Shown here: in pieces, positions 1 through 6,264 of the stretch
Layout of the letters: each line of letters begins with the position of its first letter
Position numbering within the stretch: the first letter of the stretch is position 1
Assembly: GCA_030643665.1 (NCBI GenBank)
Contig: DAOWKS010000020.1
Span: 1-8,020 of the forward strand
DNA length: 8,020 nucleotides
From: a bacterium
GTDB lineage: Bacteria > Patescibacteriota > Minisyncoccia > Minisyncoccales > JAGMAB01
Direction of reading: 5' to 3'
Translations under genes and position numbers: made by a program
Notes under the pieces: model-generated
Database searches by the model: none
Told to the model about the DNA's origin: nothing
What the model saw: only the letters and a program-made list of their open reading frames with translations

Positions 1-1484
1 ACATCGCCTTCGGCGTCAATCAGGAATTTTGTTGAATCGCCCACGGCAATGCCAAAAAGATTGGCGTCAGCCACGGCTGTTGAAGGATTAAGGAAAAGCG
101 AAGCGTCAGACACGTTAGAATCGTCAACCCCGATTGACCAAACCTCAAAAGTATGAGGTAAGGTAGGAGATTTTGTAAAGGTCTGGGTGCCGGCAACAGT
201 AAGATTGCCGGCAACTGTAATATCGCCTATGCCGGTAGTAGTAATGTTTCCGGTGGTAGTAAGATTACCTAAAGAATCAACAACCAAGGTTGAAGTGCCA
301 ATAGTCAGACCGGCTTCCGCAGTTACAGGAAACCTAAAAGTAGAAGTGGCATTTACCGTTAAACTGTCAGAACCGGTGGAGCCAAGGGAAGTTGAACCGC
401 CCACTCCTAAATTACCTATGCCGGCAGAGCCGGAAACACCCAAAGACGCAAAGATTCCGGCGCCGCCAACCTGAAGACCCTGGGAAGCAATATATATTGG
501 AGCGCTGGCCGCCATTGTTGCTGTTGGCCGGGATTGAAGTTTCTTGGTAATGTTTCTTAATTCTTCAATGTCAGTTCTCCAGAGGGAAAATTCAGCTACT
601 TGGGCTTTGAGTTTTTTTAATTCCTCTTCATCTATTTTAGTGATTATTTTTTCTTTGGTAATTTCTTTGACTGATTCAATCTTGGTAATTTTACTAACTT
701 CAATTTCTCTGATAATTTCTTTTGCCGGCATTTCCTCTTTTTCTAATTTGGCAATTTTTTCTTTTAGTGTTTCAATTTCTTTTTTGGTTATTTCCGGAAC
801 CGAGACAACTTTTTCTATGACAATTTTCTTTTTAAACCCTGTGCTGACCATTTCTGCTATCTCCTGACCGCCTTTTGTAATTTGTTTTCCAAACAAGGAA
901 ATTTTTTCCTCAATAAAATCATCAGCAATAGTGTAACCCTGAATTATTGTTTGAGCAATTTTTTCCTCAACAAAATCATCAGCAAAGTAAGAAATATCTT
1001 CAGCTATTTTTATCGTTCCTCTCGTGACACTCCGGTTGAATTTTTGAAACCCGTTAGAGATACTTTTAGAAGTTTCTTTTGCGGTATTAACAATAAAATC
1101 TTCAACGGGCTGAACTAAAAGGAAAGGGTTTTCATAAACATTTTTAAAGCTCTCTTTGCCAAAAGTAATTCCAGCTGTTAATAAAACAAAAACCAGCCCA
1201 ATTATTACGGCAAATCGGAGCTGGCGAATTTGAAAAAATTCTTTTGCCCTAAATCCGCGCTTAGATCCCCATAATTTTACTTTTAAATGATTGTTATTCT
1301 CTTCGGTTTTTTTTAGATATTCTTTTAACCATTCTTTTTTAGTCACCCAGTTTCTGCCGAATTTTGCTGCTTTTAGTTTTCCCCGCCTGGCTCTTAATGA
1401 TAAATACTCCTGTGAATAATTACAATATTCTGTTGCTTCTTGCAACGAAATATATTCTGATTTTTCATCTAAAGTTTTCCCCAT
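1..1484 (-). CDS. Partial HTH / transmembrane / coiled-coil / repeat surface protein
   Basis: An unbroken frame runs from the ATG at 1484 off the left edge; 494 N-terminal residues are visible. Residues about 9-57 resemble an excisionase/MerR-like helix-turn-helix (YISLQEATEYCNYSQEYLSLRARRGKLKAAKFGRNWV, positions 11-47 in outline). Residues 90-108 form one hydrophobic membrane helix (FAVIIGLVFVLLTAGITF). Residues 110-320 are charged and helix-prone, with a heptad-like Lys/Glu/Ile-rich part at 222-316 suggesting a coiled coil. From about 322 the composition becomes Gly/Ala/Ser/Thr-rich, with short repeats such as TTTGNITTTGIGDITVAGN (408-426), like beta-structured fibres or adhesins. The likely topology is HTH inside the cell and the rest outside. 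I recall similar architectures in Parcubacteria but know no function. An in-frame TGA lies upstream with no other ATG between, which supports this start; there is no Shine-Dalgarno. The C-terminal size is unknown. Confidence 0.85.
   Translation of the reverse strand, partial: MGKTLDEKSEYISLQEATEYCNYSQEYLSLRARRGKLKAAKFGRNWVTKKEWLKEYLKKTEENNNHLKVKLWGSKRGFRAKEFFQIRQLRFAVIIGLVFVLLTAGITFGKESFKNVYENPFLLVQPVEDFIVNTAKETSKSISNGFQKFNRSVTRGTIKIAEDISYFADDFVEEKIAQTIIQGYTIADDFIEEKISLFGKQITKGGQEIAEMVSTGFKKKIVIEKVVSVPEITKKEIETLKEKIAKLEKEEMPAKEIIREIEVSKITKIESVKEITKEKIITKIDEEELKKLKAQVAEFSLWRTDIEELRNITKKLQSRPTATMAASAPIYIASQGLQVGGAGIFASLGVSGSAGIGNLGVGGSTSLGSTGSDSLTVNATSTFRFPVTAEAGLTIGTSTLVVDSLGNLTTTGNITTTGIGDITVAGNLTVAGTQTFTKSPTLPHTFEVWSIGVDDSNVSDASLFLNPSTAVADANLFGIAVGDSTKFLIDAEGD
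900..985 (-). repeat. Intragenic 57-bp-offset duplication
   Basis: A 29-base segment at 900-928 recurs at 957-985 with one mismatch (t/c). The offset is 57 bases, which is 19 codons, so the frame is kept. The repeated peptide is ADDFVEEKIA (168-177) and ADDFIEEKIS (187-196), in the helical region just outside the membrane helix of the surface protein. It looks like a small tandem duplication of a helical unit. Confidence 0.7.
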
Positions 1485-1521
1485 ATTAGTATATCTTCGG
1501 ATATCCGATATATCTTGTCAA
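1485..1521 (-). promoter_or_regulatory. Probable promoter of the HTH-surface protein gene
   Basis: Read on the minus strand, a perfect -35 box TTGACA lies at 1521-1516. AAGATA at 1497-1492 is the best -10 candidate at an 18-nt spacing; TATACT at 1493-1488 has a better sequence but a 22-nt spacing. With AAGATA the transcript would start about at 1485, next to the ATG at 1484, giving a leaderless or nearly leaderless mRNA. This agrees with the absence of a Shine-Dalgarno. Inferred from consensus matching only. Confidence 0.5.
1490..1516. promoter_or_regulatory. Palindrome with flanking direct repeats, candidate operator
   Basis: TCGGATATCCGA at 1497-1508 is a perfect 12-bp palindrome. It is flanked by two copies of tatatctt on the plus strand (1490-1497 and 1509-1516), offset by 19 bases. 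The palindrome lies between the -35 and -10 boxes of the promoter above, so a dimeric regulator bound here would compete with RNA polymerase. Because the gene it controls starts with an HTH domain, autoregulation is possible, but this is inference. Confidence 0.4.
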
Positions 1522-1537
1522 GCACAAAACTGTGGAA

Positions 1538-1592
1538 AACCCCGCCCTCTAATCATAAGAAAATCAATACATATAGCATAGAGGGCGGGGTT
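1538..1592 (-). terminator. Rho-independent-type terminator after rodA
   Basis: Perfect 13-nt arms (aaccccgccctct at 1538-1550 and its complement at 1580-1592) enclose a 29-nt AT-rich loop. On the minus strand the GC-rich stem is followed by TTTT. The upstream arm overlaps the rodA stop codon (1593-1591), so it would end the pilD-to-rodA transcript and separate it from the surface protein promoter. The loop is longer than usual for an intrinsic terminator. A dispersed repeat or a small structured RNA are alternatives. Confidence 0.65.
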
Positions 1593-2676
1593 AATGAGTC
1601 CTAATACTCATTAATATGCCTAATCCAATAAAAATACAAATCAAATTTGAACCGCCATAACTTATTAATGGCAAAGAAATTCCAATAATCGGCAATATGC
1701 CGATATTCATCCCGATATGAATAAAAATTGATGAAATTAAAAGAATAGTAAAACCGGAAGCAAAAAGCCGGCAAAAATTACTCGCAGTTAAAATAGCAAT
1801 TTTCATAATTCGCCAGATTAAAATCGCAAATAAAAGAAATAAAACCAATATTCCAATTAGTCCGGTTTCTTCAGCAATAGACGCAAAAATAAAATCTGTT
1901 TGCGATTCTGGCAAAAAACCGTATTGGGTTTGCGAACCTTTGCCAATTCCTTGGCCAAAAACTCCTCCTGAACCGATAGCGATTTTTGACTGATTTTGTG
2001 TCCAACTCATTCCTAACGGCTCAAGCTGGGGCGCAACAAAACTAAGCACACGTTCTTTCTGGTAAGGTTTTAACAAAAATGACCAGCTCAGACATAATAT
2101 TATAAGACCGCAAAGGCAAAGAACTAAAAAATGGCGAAGTTTTATTCCCGAAACAATCAAAATGCCTAACCAGAATAACAGTAAAATTAAAACCGAGCCC
2201 AGGTCTGGTTGGAAAAAAATCAGAATAACCGGCAATAAAATATAGACACCGGAAAGCAAAATATGTCTTGCCCGATACATTTCAATATGTCTTTTGGAAA
2301 AATATTTAGCCAATAAAATTATTAAAATAATCTTGGTAAATTCTATCGGGTCAATGGAAACTGGTCCTAATTTATACCAACTTTTCACTCCTCTAATCTC
2401 CGGAGCGAAAAAAAACAGACCCAAAAGCCCGAACAAACAAATTAAATAAAGAATTAAAATCAAATATGGATCTTCGCGCAAGTTTCTCCAGTCAAGTAAA
2501 CTTAAAAAAAACATTAAAAAAACTCCTATGCCAAAAAAAATAATTTGTTTTTCAAAATTACTAAAATCGCCTTTACCTAATGAAGAACTATAAATAGATA
2601 ATAAGCCAATGGCAACAAGTAATGTTGCGGAAATAATAAGTATCCAATCCAGTTTTTTAATATGAGAGAAAAACAT
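1591..2676 (-). CDS. rodA: RodA, SEDS-family peptidoglycan glycosyltransferase
   Basis: RodA polymerises lipid II into glycan strands during lateral wall growth, normally with a class B PBP (PBP2) and the MreBCD elongasome; neither partner is in this window. At 361 residues with about ten hydrophobic segments it matches the SEDS family. Recognisable motifs are SWYKLGPVSIDPIEFTKI (99-116), FQPDLGS (155-161), PYQKERVLSF (204-213), QSKIAIGSGGVFGQGIGKG (229-247), FLPESQTDFIFASIAEETG (254-272) and GILPIIGISLPLISYGGSN (326-344). Asp261 in QTDFIF aligns with the catalytic Asp262 of E. coli RodA. The usual His of HTDFIF is Gln here. RodA is preferred over FtsW because the motif wording is RodA-like and there is no cell-division context. 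The ATG at 2676 lies inside the ligA 3' end (20-nt overlap) after an A-rich stretch without a clear Shine-Dalgarno, suggesting translational coupling. Confidence 0.93.
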   Translation of the reverse strand: MFFSHIKKLDWILIISATLLVAIGLLSIYSSSLGKGDFSNFEKQIIFFGIGVFLMFFLSLLDWRNLREDPYLILILYLICLFGLLGLFFFAPEIRGVKSWYKLGPVSIDPIEFTKIILIILLAKYFSKRHIEMYRARHILLSGVYILLPVILIFFQPDLGSVLILLLFWLGILIVSGIKLRHFLVLCLCGLIILCLSWSFLLKPYQKERVLSFVAPQLEPLGMSWTQNQSKIAIGSGGVFGQGIGKGSQTQYGFLPESQTDFIFASIAEETGLIGILVLFLLFAILIWRIMKIAILTASNFCRLFASGFTILLISSIFIHIGMNIGILPIIGISLPLISYGGSNLICIFIGLGILMSIRTH

Positions 2677-4666
2677 TAAATTCTTTTTCGGAAATTATTT
2701 TAATTCCTAATTCTTTGGCTTTTGTCAATTTAACGACGCCAGGTTCTTTGCCAACCACTAAATAATCAGTTTGTTTTGAAACGGATTCGGAAATTTTCCC
2801 GCCAAGTTTTCTGATTTTTTCTTTTGCCTCTGTTCTGGTTATTGTTTCTAAACCACCTGTCAGAACAAAAGTTTTGTTTTTCAGTCTGGTGAAGCCAGGC
2901 TTCACCAACGCCAATGATAAATTATTAGTGATAATTACTCCGGCTTTTTCCATTTTTGCCAAGAATTGTAAATTTTTGTCCTGCTCAAACCAATTATAAA
3001 TTGACTTGGCTGATATTGGTCCAATATCTGAAATTGTTTCTAAATCCTGTAATCCTGCGTTTTTTATGTTCTCTAATATTTGAAAATGTTGGGCTAAATC
3101 CTGACTGGTTTCTTCGCCGACATTCCTGATTCCTAAAGCATAAATAAATCTTGCTAATTCAATTTCCTTTCTTTTTTGAATTGCTGAAATTAAATTCTTG
3201 GCTGACTTTTCGGCAAATCTCTCTAAAAGTATTAAATCACCTTCTTTTAATTGAAAAAGGTCAGCCGGGTCGGAAATTAAACTTTGCTCCATTAACTGAT
3301 TAATAATCTTTGGACCAAGCCCGTCAATATCAAAAGCAGGTTTAGAAATGAAATGAGAAAAATATTCTTTTTGCCGGGCAAAACATTTCGGGTTCGGGCA
3401 GCGCCAAACTACTTCCCCTTTTTGTCTTTTTACTTCTCCTCCGCAAGCCGGGCAATTTTTTGGAAAATGAAATTCTTTTGTCCTGCCGGAACGAAGCTCT
3501 GGCAAAACTTTTACTACGCTGGGAATTACATCTCCGGCGCGTTCAATAATTACTGTATCGCCAAGCCGCACTTTTAGACGCTTAATTTCATCCTCATTAT
3601 GTAAGGTTGCTCTTGATATTGTTACGCCGCCCACTTCAACTGGTTTTAAAACAGCTACCGGAGTTAAGGCGCCGGTTCTGCCTATTTGAATTCTTATATC
3701 TTGAATAATAGTGGTAGCTTGCTCCGGAGAAAACTTAAAAGCCCTGATTGCCCGAGGGCTTTTTCCGGCTGTTCCTAATTTTTGAAAAAGAGAATTGTCA
3801 TTTACGCAAACCACTATTCCGTCAATCTGAAAAGGCAGAAAATTTCTTTTTTTGGCAATTTCCTGCCAATAATTTATTACTTGGAACAGATTCTTACAAA
3901 CTCTTCCTTTATCAGTTTTAAATCCCAAAACAGAAAGGAGCTGGTGTTTTTGCGAGTGTTGTTTTTGGCCCAGGTTAGTCACAATGTCATAAGCCAAAAA
4001 TTTGAGAGGCCGGGACGCGGCTAATTTTGGGTCAAGCTGGCGGATGGAGCCGGCAGCCAAATTTCGCGGATTGGCGTAAAGAGGTTCTCTTTTCTTTTTT
4101 CTTTCCTTATTTATTTTTTCAAAATCTTTTCTGTTCATATAAACCTCACCTCGAATCTCAATTTCATCCGCCAAAGTTTTGCGAAGTTTCAACGGAATGC
4201 TTTCTATGGTTTTTAAGTTTTGGGTGACATCTTCACCTATCGCGCCGCTGCCACGCGTGGCGCCGCAGACAAAGATGCCATTTTTATAAATTAAAGTGAC
4301 GGCAAAACCGTCAATTTTTAACTCGGCGAAAAAATCAAACCCCCCCGTATGCGGGACTAATCGCTTTAAATAATCTTCCCATTCCTTTAATTCTTCAGGA
4401 GAGAAAACATCTTCCATAGAAAGCATAGGGATTTTATGCTCTATTTTTTTAAATCCCTTTAATGGTTTTCCAGCTATTCTTTGACTGGGAGAATCAGGAG
4501 TAATAAATTCAGGCTCTTGTTGTTCTAATTTGTAAAGTTCGTGTTTTAAAGAGTCCAGAGCCGCGTCAGAAATTTCTTGCTTGTCCAAGACGTGATACAA
4601 AAAACGGTGATAGTTAATCACCTTCTTTAACTTTTTGATTCTTTGATGAGTTTGCCGCTTGGACAT
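2657..4666 (-). CDS. ligA: NAD+-dependent DNA ligase LigA
   Basis: LigA seals 3'-OH/5'-phosphate nicks in duplex DNA using NAD+, releasing NMN and AMP, in replication and repair. The 669 residues match the usual full length (E. coli 671). In order: domain Ia (1-70, with Y24, H25, D34 and D38), adenylation domain with nucleophile Lys117 in KIDG, ATRGSGAIGEDVT (136-148), RGE (172-174), DGIVV (282-286) and K311, OB fold (about 322-400, GRTGALTPVAVLKPV, ERAGDVIPSV), a C4 zinc finger (C405, C408, C423, C428), helix-hairpin-helix repeats (about 441-580) and a C-terminal BRCT domain (594-669). Two deviations are visible: Leu37 replaces the tyrosine equivalent to E. coli Tyr35, and RGSG replaces RGDG. 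The start follows the pilX-like stop by 1 nt, with TAAGG 7 nt upstream. A palindrome (2887-2907) encodes part of the linker before BRCT. A C7 run (4340-4346) lies just before the KIDG codons. Confidence 0.97.
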   Translation of the reverse strand: MSKRQTHQRIKKLKKVINYHRFLYHVLDKQEISDAALDSLKHELYKLEQQEPEFITPDSPSQRIAGKPLKGFKKIEHKIPMLSMEDVFSPEELKEWEDYLKRLVPHTGGFDFFAELKIDGFAVTLIYKNGIFVCGATRGSGAIGEDVTQNLKTIESIPLKLRKTLADEIEIRGEVYMNRKDFEKINKERKKKREPLYANPRNLAAGSIRQLDPKLAASRPLKFLAYDIVTNLGQKQHSQKHQLLSVLGFKTDKGRVCKNLFQVINYWQEIAKKRNFLPFQIDGIVVCVNDNSLFQKLGTAGKSPRAIRAFKFSPEQATTIIQDIRIQIGRTGALTPVAVLKPVEVGGVTISRATLHNEDEIKRLKVRLGDTVIIERAGDVIPSVVKVLPELRSGRTKEFHFPKNCPACGGEVKRQKGEVVWRCPNPKCFARQKEYFSHFISKPAFDIDGLGPKIINQLMEQSLISDPADLFQLKEGDLILLERFAEKSAKNLISAIQKRKEIELARFIYALGIRNVGEETSQDLAQHFQILENIKNAGLQDLETISDIGPISAKSIYNWFEQDKNLQFLAKMEKAGVIITNNLSLALVKPGFTRLKNKTFVLTGGLETITRTEAKEKIRKLGGKISESVSKQTDYLVVGKEPGVVKLTKAKELGIKIISEKEFNVFLSY
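2887..2907. repeat. Intragenic perfect palindrome in the ligA linker
   Basis: Arms tggtgaagcc (2887-2896) and ggcttcacca (2898-2907) are perfect complements around a single base. The element encodes part of ALVKPGFTR (about LigA residues 586-594), the poorly conserved linker between the helix-hairpin-helix domain and the BRCT domain. I recall closely similar palindromes dispersed in CPR genomes, but that needs a search. Confidence 0.6.
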
Positions 4667-4667
4667 A

Positions 4668-5135
4668 CTAATACCTTATTTCAATTGCTCTTTTGGTAGT
4701 TTTATAGCCGCCAGCTGATTTCAGGCAAAAATTCAAAGCATTGCAATTAGAATCAATGTGCACATCGCCTAAAGGACAAGGTCTTTCATCTTCTGGATTT
4801 TCAGGCGGGTTTTCAGGATCTGTAAAAGAACATTTTTCAAAACTGAAATGACAGCATTTTGCTTCAGTGTCATAATATGCGTCACCAAGAGTAGTATTGT
4901 CAGATTCTTCAGAATGACAGGATGTTGGAGAAGAAGATTTGTAAAGATCATAAAGAGCAGATTCCACCCCGGTGTCAGCAGCGTAAAAAGCAATTACTGA
5001 ATAACCAACACTCTCCATTATTCTTGTTTGCTTTATTAAAATAGCGCTGATGCCTAAGCTAATAGACAAAATCACGCTGCTAATTAAAACCACCAATAAA
5101 AGTGATATACCTTTTTCTGAATTTTTCAAATTCAT
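4668..5135 (-). CDS. PilX-like minor prepilin
   Basis: The 155-residue product starts with a short basic leader and a long hydrophobic helix: EKG^ISLLLVVLISSVILSISLG (residues 7-28), with probable PilD cleavage after Gly9. There is no Glu at position +5, as is usual for PilX/GspK-type subunits. FYAADTGVESALYDL (50-64) is the AFYAADTGVE signature of PilX-like proteins, and the KTTKRAIEIRY tail also fits. These proteins are thought to sit at the pilus or pseudopilus tip and to help start assembly. The variable domain has seven cysteines (C73, C94, C95, C102, C120, C131, C137) and a Pro/Glu-rich stretch (107-119). Residues about 72-80 are encoded by a short imperfect palindrome (4898-4919). The gene follows the PilW-like gene after a 28-nt AT-rich spacer with no clear Shine-Dalgarno, and ligA starts 1 nt after its stop. 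Confidence 0.8.
   Translation of the reverse strand: MNLKNSEKGISLLLVVLISSVILSISLGISAILIKQTRIMESVGYSVIAFYAADTGVESALYDLYKSSSPTSCHSEESDNTTLGDAYYDTEAKCCHFSFEKCSFTDPENPPENPEDERPCPLGDVHIDSNCNALNFCLKSAGGYKTTKRAIEIRY
4674..4678 (-). promoter_or_regulatory. Ribosome binding site of ligA
   Basis: TAAGG on the minus strand ends 7 nt before the ligA ATG (4666). It lies within the last codons of the pilX-like gene and fixes the ligA start one base after the preceding TAG stop. Confidence 0.6.
4898..4919. repeat. Intragenic imperfect palindrome in the pilX-like gene
   Basis: Outer arms tgtc (4898-4901) and gaca (4916-4919) and inner arms attct (4904-4908) and agaat (4911-4915) form a hairpin with a 2-nt bulge. 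It encodes roughly residues 72-80 (SCHSEESDN), in the variable part of the minor pilin. The wording resembles the core of the dispersed TGTCATTCTGAG...GAATCT repeat that I recall from many bacterial genomes. This is recollection, not a search result. Confidence 0.45.
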
Positions 5136-5163
5136 AAAAATAAAATATTAAAAATTTTGAATT

Positions 5164-5736
5164 TTAATACCGGACATCAAGGTTTCTTTGTGAAATTGTT
5201 GTTTGAATTTTTATTCTGGACTGAAGTTCGGGTTTTTGACTTTTTATTCCTTTTATATCTAAAACAAGGGTTGCTCTGGGTTGATATTCATCTTCTTGCT
5301 CTTGGCCAAAAAGTTTAAATTTAAGCAGTTCAATCTCTAAATCATCGGATGTTAAAGGTAGAAATTCTCCCAAGTCCTCTTCTTTGTTAGTTGTTGATTT
5401 TCTTTGTTTTAATTGGCCATCGCTTAAAGAAAATTCCTGACATTGATTGTTATAATTTAAAAATCTTATTTTTGAAGTATCGTGCATAGGATTTTCAAAA
5501 TTTGAGCCGGCGCTAATGCAAGTTCCGTATATATCTTTTTTCGCCATCCGCAGGGCCCGACTAATATATTCCAAAGAATAGGAAACATTGTCTAAAAGTT
5601 TCTGGGAACTTAATGCTTTTTGCTGTCCCTTGATAGAACCAACCAAAAAACCGGTTGGAGCGGCAATCACTATTGTAAAAATAGCAATAGCAACCAAAAC
5701 TTCAATTAAAGTATATGCTTTTTCTAAATTTTTCAT
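5164..5736 (-). CDS. PilW/GspJ-like minor prepilin
   Basis: The 190-residue product has a class III prepilin N-terminus: MKNLEKA^YTLIEVLVAIAIF, with Glu at +5 (residue 12), a hydrophobic helix to about residue 34, and then a hydrophilic globular domain. C73 and C99 could pair. The position after the PilV-like gene and the pattern NVSYSLEYISRALRMAK (50-66) suggest a PilW/GspJ-type minor pilin, but family assignment inside the minor pilins is tentative. The residue before the predicted cleavage site is Ala rather than the usual Gly. The start overlaps the preceding stop as ATGA (5736-5733), with a good Shine-Dalgarno, GGAGA, 5 nt upstream, so translation is probably coupled to the PilV-like gene. 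Confidence 0.78.
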   Translation of the reverse strand: MKNLEKAYTLIEVLVAIAIFTIVIAAPTGFLVGSIKGQQKALSSQKLLDNVSYSLEYISRALRMAKKDIYGTCISAGSNFENPMHDTSKIRFLNYNNQCQEFSLSDGQLKQRKSTTNKEEDLGEFLPLTSDDLEIELLKFKLFGQEQEDEYQPRATLVLDIKGIKSQKPELQSRIKIQTTISQRNLDVRY

Positions 5737-6257
5737 TGTGGTCTCCAGTTATATAAATATGCATGAACAATAATCGGCGGATGAGTTTTTCCCCTATCCT
5801 CCCATTGAATTTCAACACTAACTTTTAGACGATCTATTTCTTCGTCAGGCGGTTCGTCTAAATCTCGTCTCTCTGAAATAGTAATTTTCCTTTTAAATTT
5901 GGTTTGGTTTTGGCTTGGTGAATAACTATAAAAACCATTATCATCAATGTATAAATAAGTTCCGCTTCCAAAAGAACGGCTTGTTAAATTTTGGCTGGCA
6001 TAATCAGCTTCCCAATCTCCTTGATCCAATCCGTTATACCAGGGAATTTCAGGATTATCTGCTTGTCTTAGCCAATTTGTGTCGCGGATATTTTTAACTA
6101 TTTCAATCCCCTCTTGAGCAAGCTCAGAAACAATTAGTTTTGATTGAATTGTCGCGCTTGCGCTGATAACCTGAATAATTAAAATAAAAGCGCCAGCCAC
6201 GGCAGTGGTTAAAATAGTAATGGCTAAAATTACCTCTAATACGGTAAAACCCTTCAT
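5733..6257 (-). CDS. PilV-like minor prepilin
   Basis: The 174-residue product begins MKG^FTVLEVILAITILTTAV, a textbook prepilin leader with Gly at -1, Phe at +1 and Glu at +5. AQEGIEIVKNIRDTNWL (47-63) is a signature I associate with PilV-like pilins of Parcubacteria. The rest (64-174) is a hydrophilic beta-rich domain without cysteines, ending in HAYLYNWRPQ. The start is the ATG at 6257. A longer frame from TTG at 6278 would overlap the previous gene and add seven residues before an already complete short leader, so I reject it. No clear Shine-Dalgarno is visible; the gap from the previous stop is 7 nt, so re-initiation is likely. The product would be cleaved and N-methylated by the PilD encoded two genes upstream. 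Confidence 0.82.
   Translation of the reverse strand: MKGFTVLEVILAITILTTAVAGAFILIIQVISASATIQSKLIVSELAQEGIEIVKNIRDTNWLRQADNPEIPWYNGLDQGDWEADYASQNLTSRSFGSGTYLYIDDNGFYSYSPSQNQTKFKRKITISERRDLDEPPDEEIDRLKVSVEIQWEDRGKTHPPIIVHAYLYNWRPQ
5742..5746 (-). promoter_or_regulatory. Ribosome binding site of the pilW-like gene
   Basis: GGAGA on the minus strand lies 5 nt before the ATG at 5736, inside the 3' end of the pilV-like gene. It is the clearest Shine-Dalgarno in the window, and it fixes a start that overlaps the previous TGA stop by 4 nt. Confidence 0.7.
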
Positions 6258-6264
6258 AATTATT

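Noticed and set aside
187..474. Plus-strand open frame of 95 codons with Val/Pro-rich translation
   Set aside because: It lies opposite the repetitive Gly/Thr part of the surface protein gene; the composition is the mirror of that repeat and there is no family resemblance.
3353..4227. Several plus-strand open frames opposite ligA
   Set aside because: LigA is a complete, well-conserved gene on the minus strand; the opposing frames have no start signals or recognisable domains.
4250..4261. Perfect 12-bp palindrome gccacgcgtggc in ligA
   Set aside because: It encodes the conserved ATRGSG motif of the adenylation domain, so codon content explains it; unlike the linker palindrome it is not in a variable region.
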